The notes: generated by a model not told the origin, from the sequence alone. A DNA stretch of 64,000 bases from Gp1-AA133 sp963850425 (GCA_963850425.1 CAWKLF010000007.1:248001-312000), one strand, 5' to 3'; shown: positions 42,478 to 51,696, counted from the stretch's first letter. A program made the numbers and translations.

Positions 42478-43407
42478 CTACTGCGTTGCCTGGAATGCCT
42501 TCGTGAGCAATCCGATATCGTAATCGAATAACTTGAAATAGTCGGTCACGTCTTTTTCGCCGCCCACTGAAGGCAGATACTGAACCACCTGTCCCTTGGT
42601 ATCCCGAGCAATCGACTGCGGCGTCTTCAAATCAAAATAGGGCTCGACCAGGATGAGCTTGCAGTTTTCGCGCCTCATCAGGCCGATCAGTTCGATGGTG
42701 TGGCTTGGCGTCGGCGGAATTCCCGGCCGGGGCTCGACGTAGCCAATCACATTCAGTCCAAAATGCTTGGCGAAGTTGGGAAACGAATTGTGATAGGTCA
42801 CAACCTTGTGCCCGCGATACGCCTTCATGTCCGAGTCCCACTTCTGCTCGGCCGCGGTAAGGCGCTTGTCAAAGTCCTGAAAGCGCTGCTGGTAGTACGC
42901 GGCATTCGGCGGATCCAGTTCACCGAGTTTCCCCGCAAAGCCCTTCGCGATGCGGCGGCCATTATCGGGATCGAGCCAGTAGTGCGGGTTGCCCAGGGGA
43001 TGCACGTCGCCCATGGCGCGTGTCACCTGGCCAGCCGGAATATCGAGAATTTCGGCGAACTGCGAAGCGTCCAGATAACCGGCCGCACCCACCTGGACGC
43101 GGGCGTTGCCGCTCTGGTTGATCAGTGGCGGCAGCCATCCGATCTCCAGCTGCAGGCCCACCACGATCAGCAGATCAGCCTGGCGGAGCTTCAGCAGAAA
43201 ACTGGGCTTGGCCTCCACGAAGTGCGGGTCCTGGTAGCCCTTGGCAATGGATTCGACCTGAATCTTGTCGCCCCCCACCTCCTGCACAAGCGACGCCAGG
43301 TCGGTGGTGGCGGTGATCACGTTGAGCTTCTTTGCCTCTGCCCAATTGGGCAGAAGCAGAGCCGACAGCGAGAAAAGAATCAGCAGCGTCTTGAAACGAT
43401 TCAACAT
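42478..43407 (-). CDS. znuA: Zinc/manganese ABC transporter substrate-binding protein (ZnuA-like)
   Basis: 309 residues from ATG 43407 (AGGATAGGA upstream). A signal peptide (LLILFSLSALLLPNWAEA) is followed by VITATTDLASLVQEVGGDKI. The probable metal ligands are H62 in QDPHFVEAKPS, H136/H142 in DVHPLGNPHYWLDPD and H206 in TYHNSFPNFAKHFG. The His/Asp-rich flexible loop common in true ZnuA proteins is missing, so Mn, Fe or Zn are all possible. It lies between the outer-membrane gene (16 bases upstream) and the permease. Confidence 0.92.
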   Translation of the reverse strand: MLNRFKTLLILFSLSALLLPNWAEAKKLNVITATTDLASLVQEVGGDKIQVESIAKGYQDPHFVEAKPSFLLKLRQADLLIVVGLQLEIGWLPPLINQSGNARVQVGAAGYLDASQFAEILDIPAGQVTRAMGDVHPLGNPHYWLDPDNGRRIAKGFAGKLGELDPPNAAYYQQRFQDFDKRLTAAEQKWDSDMKAYRGHKVVTYHNSFPNFAKHFGLNVIGYVEPRPGIPPTPSHTIELIGLMRRENCKLILVEPYFDLKTPQSIARDTKGQVVQYLPSVGGEKDVTDYFKLFDYDIGLLTKAFQATQ

Positions 43408-43423
43408 TCCTATCCTTCCATAA

Positions 43424-44749
43424 CTAGAACGGGTGTGCCCCATGCGCCCCCAGAGAAAAGATCAATTGCAGGAACAATTCATTGGCATCGATGTTATTCG
43501 CATAATGCGTAAAGCGATACTGCCCGCGCAGTTGGCTGAACTCGCTGGGCCAATAGGTAAGGGTGACCGAGCCTCCCTTGTCGGTCAACCCGTCATCGCG
43601 GCTGCGGTCGGAGTGGTCGAAACGGCCGCCCACAAACCAGCGCCGGGCCAGTTGGTAGTCAGCCGACGCATAATAGCCGAAAGACTTCTGCGATGCCGGG
43701 AACTGCTGGCGATCGCTCCAGATAAACTCGCTGCGCCCCACAAAAGAATGGTAGATGGACCGGCGCAACGGTTTCCACCTCAGGGTGGCATCCACGCCGT
43801 ACAAGTGGGTCAGGAAGTTCGTGCCCAGATCGTTGTGGCCCCGGGCATACGAAACTCCGAGATCCAGATTCGTAGACTCGTTCAGGTCGTGATAGCCGCG
43901 CAGGTGCGCCACCGCGCTTACGTCGCTGCGCTGCGAGGACTGGAACACGTCGCCAGAATCTCCGCGGAAAAGCTGGCCCGTCGCTTCCAGAAAGATGCCC
44001 TTCGGCGCCGGCAGGATGCGCTCTACCGAGAAGCCGGCATCATTGATTCCGTCCTCGCCGGCCACCAGGTTGTTGCTCACCAGCGGACGATCCACCCAGG
44101 GCAGCACGTGATTGTGCATCGTATTCACCTTGCCGAAAGCAGACCGCATCTTTCCAACTTTCGCGACGAAGCTCCCAGGCAAGGCAGTGAAAGTGATAAA
44201 GCCCTCTTCCAGGTTGACCCCTTCCTCTCCAAACGAAATAAAGAAATCGCCGCGCGCATAGGGATCGATGATCGACTGCAATCCGATCTCAGACTCGTGC
44301 ATCTGGAACGCGGGAATGGGCTGCAGGGAAACGGTATTCTGCTGGGAGTTCCCGCCCATCGCGCCGATGAAGTCGCCGATCACGCTGATGTCGGGATTCA
44401 AAGCCTTGGCGGCCGAGGCGCCCGCGCCCCCAAGATTCGGACCCTGCGTGGCAGCCAGAGCTTCGGCTTGTGTCGCCGGTGCCGCAGGAGTGGGGGCCGG
44501 CTGCGGAACGGCAGCCGCTTGCGCGGTAGACTCTGCGGGCTGAGCGGCGCCAGGCTGAGCCGGTTGCGCGGCGGCGGCCTTCAACATGCGCACCTGTCCC
44601 TCCAGCGCGATCACGCGATCTTCAAGTTCTCGAATGTGCTGCGCAAGATCTGAATCGGAAGTGGTGGCCGGAGCGGTGGTCGCAGGCTGTTGTCCGAAGA
44701 CAGTGAGTGGCAACAATCCCAGAATCAGCACAGCCCAGACATGTCTCAT
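43424..44749 (-). CDS. Outer-membrane porin-like protein of the metal-uptake operon
   Basis: From ATG 44749 (AAGGAG 8 bases upstream; ATG 44755 is too close to it) about 441 residues. Signal peptide, then a coiled-coil (AQHIRELEDRVIALEGQVRMLK, ~32-53), a Pro/Ala-rich spacer and a beta-barrel of ~330 residues with FFISFGEEGVNLEEGFITF, KVGKMRSAFGKVNTMHNHVLPW and a last strand LFLQLIFSLGAHGAHPF ending in Phe. The coiled coil resembles the peptidoglycan-facing trimerisation part of OprO/DcaP-like porins. Position at the head of the znuA-znuB operon suggests that it lets metal chelates or ions across the outer membrane. Confidence 0.8.
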   Translation of the reverse strand: MRHVWAVLILGLLPLTVFGQQPATTAPATTSDSDLAQHIRELEDRVIALEGQVRMLKAAAAQPAQPGAAQPAESTAQAAAVPQPAPTPAAPATQAEALAATQGPNLGGAGASAAKALNPDISVIGDFIGAMGGNSQQNTVSLQPIPAFQMHESEIGLQSIIDPYARGDFFISFGEEGVNLEEGFITFTALPGSFVAKVGKMRSAFGKVNTMHNHVLPWVDRPLVSNNLVAGEDGINDAGFSVERILPAPKGIFLEATGQLFRGDSGDVFQSSQRSDVSAVAHLRGYHDLNESTNLDLGVSYARGHNDLGTNFLTHLYGVDATLRWKPLRRSIYHSFVGRSEFIWSDRQQFPASQKSFGYYASADYQLARRWFVGGRFDHSDRSRDDGLTDKGGSVTLTYWPSEFSQLRGQYRFTHYANNIDANELFLQLIFSLGAHGAHPF

Positions 44750-45282
44750 GCTCATAGCTCCTTAGACGGTTGCAAGCCGTCGGGATAACAAGCTGCAGCG
44801 CGCCGCCTCAACGAGAACGGAGAGCGCGTTGTGGTTGACAAACTCGTCCCTTCGCGCACAGGCTTCGCGCCTGCCGCAGAAAGACTCGGTTCGCCCCAGT
44901 ATCCGAGAGTTAGTTGCGATGCCAAGAAGATGCACGTGGGATCGGTTTTTGGTGTCCGAAATTTCGCCGTTTAGGCCGAAATTGCGGGGCTTACCAGGCA
45001 AACGGTACGGTGTGAAACCGGTTCGCACCCTCCCGCCCTAGCTTGGATGCAGAAAACCCAAATCTAACTGCCTTGTTATCAACAGGGATGGAAGAATTTT
45101 ATCACCCCGAAGTGCTTACGACGGGCGGGCTTGCATTGGAGAGGAATTCCAGAGCTTCATTCCAAGGCAAAAGTCGAACACCTTGATCCTTGTAAGTGCA
45201 ACCAGAAGTAACGTTGCGTTGTGAACTGGATCACTTCGAAACCAGCACTGGCCACCTGAGAATAGCCGAGGAGGAACCAGGG
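44750..45282. other. Promoter region between the metal operon and a divergent exported-protein gene
   Basis: About 530 bases with no gene. It must contain the promoter of the outer-membrane/znuA/znuB operon, but I see no clear Zur-type palindrome. An AT-poor hairpin GAAATTTCGCCG..GGCCGAAATT lies near 44958-44985, and AACCGGTT is at 45017-45024. The AGGAGG site of the next gene is at 45269-45274. Confidence 0.4.
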
Positions 45283-45864
45283 ATGCGCCACTTGCTCATT
45301 GTGCTGGCTGGGGCGGTGATATCCGCAATCCTGATCACACAGGCGGTGGCCGCTCCCTTTGTCCTTTTCCCCAAGTCGAAAGAGTTGGCCTCACCCGACG
45401 GCCGCTTTGTTGTGCGCAATGCCGAGCGAAAAGGCGCGCCCAACGAATTCGTCGGGACTTCCCTCTCACTCTGGCTGGAAGAAAAAGCCACCGGCCGCGC
45501 CCGCAAGCTCTGCGACTACATCGGGGTAGCGGCTGCGGCATGGTCCAACAATGACTTCCTGGTCGTCACCGAATACGTTGGCAAGAAAACTTCGAGAGCG
45601 CTGGTATTTTCCGCAGCGGACGCTATCGATCCCGTTGTGCTCGACCAGCGCACTCTCCTCCGGCTCATACCGGTGGACCTGCGAGACACGCTTCGCGAGA
45701 ATGATCACGTATTTGTCGAGGCGTCACGGGTGGCCGAACAGACGCTCCACCTTAGAGTCTGGGGATACGGGCAGCATGATCGTGGCGGTTTCCGCTGGCG
45801 CTGCGAATACGCTTTTCGTGAAGGCACGGTTTCCTGCGGTGACGATCTCCGTCCGCACGACTAG
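45283..45864 (+). CDS. Exported protein of unknown function
   Basis: 193 residues from ATG 45283 (GAGGAGG 8 bases upstream; an upstream ATG at 45196 lacks this). A signal peptide (LLIVLAGAVISAILITQAVAA) is followed by a domain of alternating strands: SPDGRFVVRNAERKG, LSLWLEEKATGRARKLCDYI, AAWSNNDFLVVTEYVGKKTS, LVFSAADAIDPVVLDQRTLL. These look like two or three propeller-type blades with an SPDG turn. It is probably periplasmic; its role is unknown. Convergent with the Vps10-type gene. Confidence 0.7.
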   Translation: MRHLLIVLAGAVISAILITQAVAAPFVLFPKSKELASPDGRFVVRNAERKGAPNEFVGTSLSLWLEEKATGRARKLCDYIGVAAAAWSNNDFLVVTEYVGKKTSRALVFSAADAIDPVVLDQRTLLRLIPVDLRDTLRENDHVFVEASRVAEQTLHLRVWGYGQHDRGGFRWRCEYAFREGTVSCGDDLRPHD

Positions 45865-45972
45865 CGCGGTGAGACATGAAACCGGGGACTCGCTGAACGC
45901 TTTGGACAGATGCTCGCAAAGCGGGCAATTCCCTTCCAGGGCGCGCCTAACTCCCCGTCGATACGGAAACGT

Positions 45973-47820
45973 CTAAGGCTCGTTCTCTCCTGAACTGACC
46001 CTGCTGGTGGGTGCGGGAATCGCCACCGGCTGCATGCCGCGTTCGGCGGCCAGTTTCTGAAACGCGGCGACATCGCTTTTCTGAAGATCGTTCCACTTGG
46101 CGATGGCCTGGTCGGTCTGCTTCTTAAGATCCTCGAAGCGCTGGCGCGCGGATTCAGTGGGGCCGCAGTCGCAGCCGCTGCCCACAATCATGGACAGGAA
46201 AGCGAGCTGCCCATCGATGCCCGGGCGATAGGCCAGCGAGTCCTCATTGGCAGAGATCTTCAGATTCACCAACGGTTCGCGGGCCGACACCAGCTTGGCG
46301 GCTAATCCGTCGGCGGAGCTCGCCAGCGCGCGCGCCGCGTCATCGTCGGGCAGACGGCGCTTCAGGCCCTCGGTTTGCGCGCGCACATCCTCAATCTGGT
46401 TCGCGGCTGCGTAAACGCGATTTAATTGCTCGCGAATTTCCATCAGCAGGTTGAACTGGGCTTCCAGATCCGCCTGCGAAGTCTGCACACGCGGGTCCAG
46501 TTTCAATTCCAACGGCACGGTCTGGCTCTGCCCGTCCACCGTGAGCTTCACCTGGTACTTACCCGGCAATGCCAGCGGACCACGCGCTCCGGAGTTGTAT
46601 TCCCAAAGATAGTAGCCCGGGACGCGATTGGCGTTTTCGTAGTGCAGATCCCACACGAAGCGATTCAATCCAGCTTCGACTTTAAGTTCTTTTTCAGGCT
46701 TCTTGTCGTCGGGGTCCAGAGGCTCGTCGGGTGTTTCCGTTTTCTGACTGGAGTATTTCCGGATCGTCTTGCCCTGGCCATCGAGGATCTCGATCGTACT
46801 CTCGCCCTTGGGAAGGGTTTTCACGTAAAAATCGATGACCGCGCCGGACGGTGGGTTTGTCCCGACCAGCTCGGCGTGCTGCGGTGTGTCCTCGGGATTG
46901 TGAATGCGTTGGGCCACCGCGGGCGTGTACAGATGCACGGCCTTGTTTCCAATGTCAGTGGTGAACTGGCGAACCGGGCTCAAGTCGTCGAGCACCCAGA
47001 AAGAACGCCCGTGAGTCGCCACCACCAGGTCATCGTTCTTCACGATGAGATCGTGAATTGGGACATGCGGCAGATTCAGCTGCAGAGGCCGCCACTCCGC
47101 GCCGCCATTGAAGGAAACGTAGACGCCGTGTTCGGTGCCCGCATAGAGCAGGCCGCGTTTCTTGGGATCTTCGCGCACAGCCCGTACGAAGTTTGTGTCC
47201 GGAATTCCGTTCGCTCCGCTCGTCCAAGTCTTGCCGTAATCAGTGGTTTTGAAGATGTAGGGACGCACGTCATCGTTCTGATGGCGGTCGACGGCAACGT
47301 ACGCAGTTCCCGCATCGAACGGCGATGCTTCGACCTGGCTGATGCGGCTCCATTCCGGAAGATCTTTGGGCGTTACGTTGGCCCAGGTCTTGCCGCCATC
47401 CTGCGTGACTTGAACGAGGCCATCGTCGGTGCCCACCCAGATCAGGCCCTTCGCGACCGCAGATTCCGCCACCGCGAAGATGGTGTCGAAATACTCGGTG
47501 CCAGTGTCGTCGATGGTGATCGATCCGCCCGAGGGCCCCTGCTTGGATTTGTCGTTACGCGTAAGGTCGGGACTGATGGCTTCCCAGTGCACGCCGCCGT
47601 CGGTGGTTTTGAAAAGCTTCTCACCCGCGTGATAGAGCGTCTCCGGGTCGTTGGGAGAAATCATCACGGGAGAAGTCCATTGGAAGCGGTGTTCGAGAAT
47701 ACCTGCGCCACCTGCGTCTGTGAGGTGAGTCTGGTTGGTAATGTTGCGAAGCTGCCCGGTGCGCTTGTCAAAGCGCGTGATCAGGCCTTCGTAGTCGGCT
47801 GCATAGACAATCGTAGGCTC
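45973..47820 (-). CDS. Vps10/BNR-type propeller protein, 3' part (frame-shifted from the 47768-49237 frame)
   Basis: This frame continues the protein encoded by the next upstream frame. From about 47820 it reads PTIVYAADYEGLITRFDKRTG and then the BNR/sortilin repeats (KLFKTTDGGVHWEAIS, LVQVTQDGGKTWANVTP, YIFKTTDYGKTWTSG, GVYVSFNGGAEWRPLQ), a fibronectin-like part (GALALPGKYQVKLTVDGQ-type strand) and a helical C-terminus. An internal ATG at 47667 could restart translation. In intact relatives these ~560 residues are joined to the N-terminal propeller. The protein would be exported by the signal peptide of the 5' part, so alone it could not leave the cytoplasm. Confidence 0.75.
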   Translation of the reverse strand, partial: EPTIVYAADYEGLITRFDKRTGQLRNITNQTHLTDAGGAGILEHRFQWTSPVMISPNDPETLYHAGEKLFKTTDGGVHWEAISPDLTRNDKSKQGPSGGSITIDDTGTEYFDTIFAVAESAVAKGLIWVGTDDGLVQVTQDGGKTWANVTPKDLPEWSRISQVEASPFDAGTAYVAVDRHQNDDVRPYIFKTTDYGKTWTSGANGIPDTNFVRAVREDPKKRGLLYAGTEHGVYVSFNGGAEWRPLQLNLPHVPIHDLIVKNDDLVVATHGRSFWVLDDLSPVRQFTTDIGNKAVHLYTPAVAQRIHNPEDTPQHAELVGTNPPSGAVIDFYVKTLPKGESTIEILDGQGKTIRKYSSQKTETPDEPLDPDDKKPEKELKVEAGLNRFVWDLHYENANRVPGYYLWEYNSGARGPLALPGKYQVKLTVDGQSQTVPLELKLDPRVQTSQADLEAQFNLLMEIREQLNRVYAAANQIEDVRAQTEGLKRRLPDDDAARALASSADGLAAKLVSAREPLVNLKISANEDSLAYRPGIDGQLAFLSMIVGSGCDCGPTESARQRFEDLKKQTDQAIAKWNDLQKSDVAAFQKLAAERGMQPVAIPAPTSRVSSGENEP

Positions 47821-49237
47821 CGGGCGGGTACGGCGCGATGTAGCCCGCTTCCCCTCCCCCTACCGGGTACCAGTCGGAGCGCTCGATCAGACCGTCGTCG
47901 CTGCGGGTGGCGATGGCCACAGTGCTGTTGTCCTGCTGCGCGCCGTAGATGTAGTAGGGCGTCCGGTTATCGGCGATCACGTGGTAAAACTGCGCGGTCG
48001 GCTGGTTGTCCTGACGGGACCAGCTCTTCCCGCCGTCGATCGAGACCGTCACGCCGCCGTCATTGGAGGCGATCATGCGGTTCGTGTTTCGCGGATCAAT
48101 CCACAAACCGTGATTGTCGCCGTGCGGGAGCTTGAACTTATTAAACGAGCGGCCACCATCGGTGGAGCGGTACGCGTCCACGTCCATGACATAAACGGTG
48201 TCGCGATCCTGCGGGTCGGCGATGATGTGCATGTAGTACCACGGCCGCTGAACCAGGCTGTGGCTGCCGTTCACCAGTTGCCAGGTGTCGCCGCCGTCAT
48301 CGGATCGGTACAGGCCGCCTTCGGCCGCTTCGATCAGCGCGTAGACGCGATCGGAATTGGCCGCCACCGAAACGCCGATCCGCCCGTAAGGTCCTTTGGG
48401 CAGACCTTTTTCCTCGAGGCGCTTCCAGGTAGTGCCGCCATCGTTTGAGCGATAAAGCCCGCTGCCCGGGCCGCCGCTCGATAAGTTCCAAGGCACGCGG
48501 CGAACTTGCCATAGCGCTGCAAACAAGATGTTCGGATTGTGCGGATCGAACGCAACATCAACTCCGCCGCTATTCTCATCTTTGTAGAGAACCTTCTCCC
48601 AGGTCTTGCCGCCATCGAGCGTGCGGAAAATTCCGCGCTCAGCATTCGGCCCATAGGGATGCCCAAGCGCCGCAACAAACGCGATGTCGGGATTCGCCGG
48701 GTTGACGATCACCTTGCCAATCGCACGCGAGTCGCGCAGGCCAACGTTCTTCCAGGTCTTGCCCCCATCCAGTGTCTTGTAGATGCCGTCGCCTTGCGCG
48801 ATGTTGCCGCGCAAGCAAGCCTCCCCCGTCCCCACATAAACGATATTGGGATTCGAGACAGCCACAGCCAGGCTGCCGATCGAGGGCGAGTTTTCTTTTT
48901 CAAACACCGGCTTCCACGTCAGGGCGCCGTCAGTCGACTTCCAGACTCCGCCTCCAGTTGCGCCGAAGTAATACGTGGTCGGATCGCCGGGAATTCCGGA
49001 GGCCGTCAGAGAACGCCCGCCTCGGAAGGGGCCCACCAGCCGGTACTTCATTCCCTTGAACGTCGGGTCTTCATGCTCGGTCCCTTCCGGAGTTTCGGCC
49101 TTGGGAGCGACTTGCGCGGTTGGCTCGGTATTCTTGTTCTCGGGCGACTTCTTTTGAGCGGCTGCCGTCAGCGAAAAGATAAGAAGCGCGCTTACAAAAA
49201 ACGCGGCAGTTTGTGGCAGACGATTCTGGGTCACCAT
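47768..49237 (-). CDS. Vps10/BNR-type exported propeller protein, 5' part (ends prematurely by frameshift)
   Basis: Starts at ATG 49237 with a signal peptide (AAFFVSALLIFSLTAAAQ). The body is a propeller with Asp-box repeats: GGGVWKSTDGALTWKPVFE, GIYKTLDGGKTWKNVGL, GIFRTLDGGKTWEKVLY, GLYRSNDGGTTWKRLEE, GLYRSDDGGDTWQLVN. Around 47818-47828 the homology switches frame: after GGGEAGYIAPYPP this frame runs into an unrelated tail (GAYDCLCSRLRRPDHAL), while the next frame continues PTIVYAADYEG. One extra base in the run CCGCCCGGAGCC explains it. The full product would be about 1,090 residues, similar to glycosyl-hydrolase-like sortilin proteins common in acidobacteria. Substrate unknown. Confidence 0.8.
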   Translation of the reverse strand: MVTQNRLPQTAAFFVSALLIFSLTAAAQKKSPENKNTEPTAQVAPKAETPEGTEHEDPTFKGMKYRLVGPFRGGRSLTASGIPGDPTTYYFGATGGGVWKSTDGALTWKPVFEKENSPSIGSLAVAVSNPNIVYVGTGEACLRGNIAQGDGIYKTLDGGKTWKNVGLRDSRAIGKVIVNPANPDIAFVAALGHPYGPNAERGIFRTLDGGKTWEKVLYKDENSGGVDVAFDPHNPNILFAALWQVRRVPWNLSSGGPGSGLYRSNDGGTTWKRLEEKGLPKGPYGRIGVSVAANSDRVYALIEAAEGGLYRSDDGGDTWQLVNGSHSLVQRPWYYMHIIADPQDRDTVYVMDVDAYRSTDGGRSFNKFKLPHGDNHGLWIDPRNTNRMIASNDGGVTVSIDGGKSWSRQDNQPTAQFYHVIADNRTPYYIYGAQQDNSTVAIATRSDDGLIERSDWYPVGGGEAGYIAPYPPGAYDCLCSRLRRPDHAL

Positions 49238-49383
49238 GGGTGCTTGCTCTCCGGGAGAAGTTTTTGAATCGGCTATCGTAACGCGTTGTGGCATCGGAGG
49301 GAAAGAGACGATCGCTTCATGATGGTCCGTGGTTGCTTGGGCTTGACCCTGGGACATGCGCGGACCCATCGTCGATCGGCAAC

Positions 49384-50271
49384 TCAGCTTTGTTTCTTCT
49401 GCTCGAGCAGCTTTCGCGCGGCCACCAGTTCCTTGGCTTTCGCATCGTCGACCTTGGGGTAGGAAAGCTTCAGGTCCTCAAGCGTATCGATCACAGCCTC
49501 GGCCACCGCGATCCGGGTGAACCATTTGTTGTCGGCGGGAATCACGTGCCAGGGCGCGTCGGATGTGGCGGTGTGGCGGATCATGTCTTCGAACGCGTCC
49601 ATGTAGTCGTCCCAGCAGGCCCGTTCCTTGATGTCAGTAGCGGAAAATTTCCAGTTCTTCTCCGGCTCGTCTAGCCGTGCAAGAAAACGCTGTTTTTGCT
49701 CCTTCTTGGACACATTCAGGAAGAACTTCCGAATGACAATGCCGTTCCGCGTGAGATAGCGTTCGAAGCTGTTGATGTCTTCGAAGCGTTCCTTCCACAC
49801 GTCCTTGGTGACGAGCTCGGGAGGGATGTGTTCGGCGGCCAGCAGTTCTGGATGCACACGTACCACCAGAACTTCCTCGTAGTAGGAGCGATTGAAAATG
49901 CCGATGCGGCCCCGCTCAGGCATGCGTGTCACCGCGCGCCACATATAGTCGTGATCGAGTTCCTCGCTCGACGGCGCTTTGAACGAGAAAACCTGGCAGC
50001 CTTGCGGATTTACCCCCGACATCACGTGTTTGATGACGCTATCTTTTCCGGCAGCGTCCATGGCTTGAAAGACAAGCAGGAGAGCGTAGCTGTTCTGCGC
50101 GTACAGCTGGTCCTGAAGGTCCGCGAGTTTTTCCACGCCTTCCTTCAGCAGCTTCTCGGCTTCGGCTTTGCCATGGACACCAGCGGTCTCCCCGGGATCG
50201 TGATCTTTGAGACGGAAGTGCTTACCGTGTTCAATCCGAAAGGGTTTGACCAGATCTTTCGATTTCTTCAT
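49384..50271 (-). CDS. Polyphosphate kinase 2 family protein
   Basis: 295 residues. The P-loop kinase features of PPK2 are clear: Walker A AMDAAGKDS (residues 70-78), the KHVMSGVNPQGCQVFSFKAP lid-adjacent segment, Walker B GRIGIFNRSYYEEVLVVRVH, and the lid ERFEDINSFERYLTRNGIV with RKFFLNVSKKEQKQRFLARL. PPK2 enzymes transfer phosphate from polyphosphate to nucleoside mono- or diphosphates (or the reverse). The N-terminal ~50 residues are typical of class III/one-domain members but the class cannot be assigned safely. It is a single gene. Confidence 0.93.
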   Translation of the reverse strand: MKKSKDLVKPFRIEHGKHFRLKDHDPGETAGVHGKAEAEKLLKEGVEKLADLQDQLYAQNSYALLLVFQAMDAAGKDSVIKHVMSGVNPQGCQVFSFKAPSSEELDHDYMWRAVTRMPERGRIGIFNRSYYEEVLVVRVHPELLAAEHIPPELVTKDVWKERFEDINSFERYLTRNGIVIRKFFLNVSKKEQKQRFLARLDEPEKNWKFSATDIKERACWDDYMDAFEDMIRHTATSDAPWHVIPADNKWFTRIAVAEAVIDTLEDLKLSYPKVDDAKAKELVAARKLLEQKKQS

Positions 50272-50319
50272 TGAAAGCCTCCCGCCGCACGCCGCAACTG
50301 GCGGGCGAACCGACCCTTT

Positions 50320-50393
50320 TCACCATAGAGACACCAAGTCACCGAAAGAAGCCGATGATTCTGTGTGTCTCTGTGACTCTGTGGTGAAATCGT
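50320..50393. repeat. CACCATAGAGACAC/CTCTGTGGTG imperfect inverted repeat
   Basis: The left arm 50321-50340 (CACCATAGAGACACCAAGTC) and right arm near 50366-50388 (TGTGTCTCTGTGACTCTGTG) are approximately complementary and could fold into a ~70-nt hairpin. Related to elements at 5784-5823 and 28550-28606. It lies upstream of the PPK2 gene start. Confidence 0.6.
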
Positions 50394-50465
50394 CTTTGTT
50401 AACCCGCGACGCGAAAGTCTACACCACCAGTGCGATGGGCTTAAAAGCACATGTAGCTGCGCCTA

Positions 50466-51464
50466 TTACTTGCCCGCCTTGGTCGCCGCTTCCTTGGCGT
50501 CGCGGAATGCCTTCAGATTATTTTTGTCGATGACCGCGGTGCCGGTATCCACGAACGCGGGGATCGGAGCAAAGCTGTCCTTCGACCAGTCGTTATCGAG
50601 TTTGGCAATTTTGTTGTGATAAAGATCGTCGAGCATATGCAAGCCGACCAGGCTCATGGTGTAAGGCTTTTGCGCGATGGTCGCGGCAATGACGCCTTTG
50701 TCGATCCAATCCAGCGTATCGGCATCGCTGTCCATCGCGATCACAATCTTATTCTTCACGTTCCGGTTGTTGAGTACGGTGGCTACCTCGCGCCCAGCCT
50801 GCGCCTCGAGGCAGACGAACGCGTTCACTTTGTCGGCATCTTTCCCCAGAAGTTGTCCTGTGGTATCGAACGCAACCCGAGGATCGCCGGCGATGTCCAC
50901 CACCCGTACCACGTGAATATCGGGAAAGCGGCCCAATGCCTCGCGATAGCCGCGCAGACGCTCCGCCAGGTTCGTTTGCTCGGGGATGGTGAAGAAGACC
51001 ACGTTGCCCTTGTCTTTCAATTCTTCCGCCAAGCGCTTGCCGCCCAGCAAACCAGCCTGGTAGTTGTTCGTACCGACAAAGAACAGGCGCTTGCTGACAG
51101 GGGCATCCGCGTCGATGGTGATGACCGGAATGCCGGCAGCGATTGCGTTGTTGATGCCATACATCAGCACCGCCGGGTCGGCGACGCTGATCAGGATTCC
51201 TGCCGGCTTCTGCTTCACGGCATCTTCGAATGCCGCCAACTCCGCCTTCGCATCATACGAGTCAGGTCCCACCACCTTGGCCTGCACCCGCAGTTGCTCC
51301 GACGCCTGCATGAATCCCGCCTTGGCCTCCAACCAGTAAGGCAACTGGACGTTGTTGGTCACCAGGAAATATTTCTCGTCACTATCGTGCCGGCCGCAAC
51401 CAGCTGTCGTGATCAGGAACAATGCCAGGATGATGAGAATGGAAATGTGACGCCGTGGTGACAT
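50466..51464 (-). CDS. Sugar-type ABC substrate-binding lipoprotein (RbsB-like), orphan
   Basis: 332 residues with a lipoprotein signal: ILALFLITTAGC, lipid-modified C23. Two periplasmic-binding-protein type I lobes follow (YFLVTNNVQLPYWLEAKAGF, AKAELAAFEDAVKQKPAGIL, AGIPVITIDADAPVSKRLFF, VGTNNYQAGLLGGKRLAEEL, IVIAMDSDADTLDWIDKGVI). This is the ribose/galactose-type peripla_BP_4 fold. No permease or ATPase gene lies next to it, so it may serve a remote transporter or act as a sensor. A GGAGG site lies 6 bases before the ATG. Confidence 0.9.
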   Translation of the reverse strand: MSPRRHISILIILALFLITTAGCGRHDSDEKYFLVTNNVQLPYWLEAKAGFMQASEQLRVQAKVVGPDSYDAKAELAAFEDAVKQKPAGILISVADPAVLMYGINNAIAAGIPVITIDADAPVSKRLFFVGTNNYQAGLLGGKRLAEELKDKGNVVFFTIPEQTNLAERLRGYREALGRFPDIHVVRVVDIAGDPRVAFDTTGQLLGKDADKVNAFVCLEAQAGREVATVLNNRNVKNKIVIAMDSDADTLDWIDKGVIAATIAQKPYTMSLVGLHMLDDLYHNKIAKLDNDWSKDSFAPIPAFVDTGTAVIDKNNLKAFRDAKEAATKAGK

Positions 51465-51696
51465 GGGAGGCCTCCTGGGAAAGTTGAGGTCGTGCTTGTT
51501 AGGGACACATCGAGGTCAGGACGACTTGGGCGTGGGTACCCGGCCGCCTGCCATCGGGCAGAGAGTATACGCCTAAATCACAACTACACCCGCGGCCGCA
51601 CTGGAGACGGCTGGAAAAGCGCAGGTGGCGTGCACGCGCCATCCCAGCCCTCAGAGGCAGGGCAGATGGCGCGCGCTTTGGCGTCAGACGACGCGC

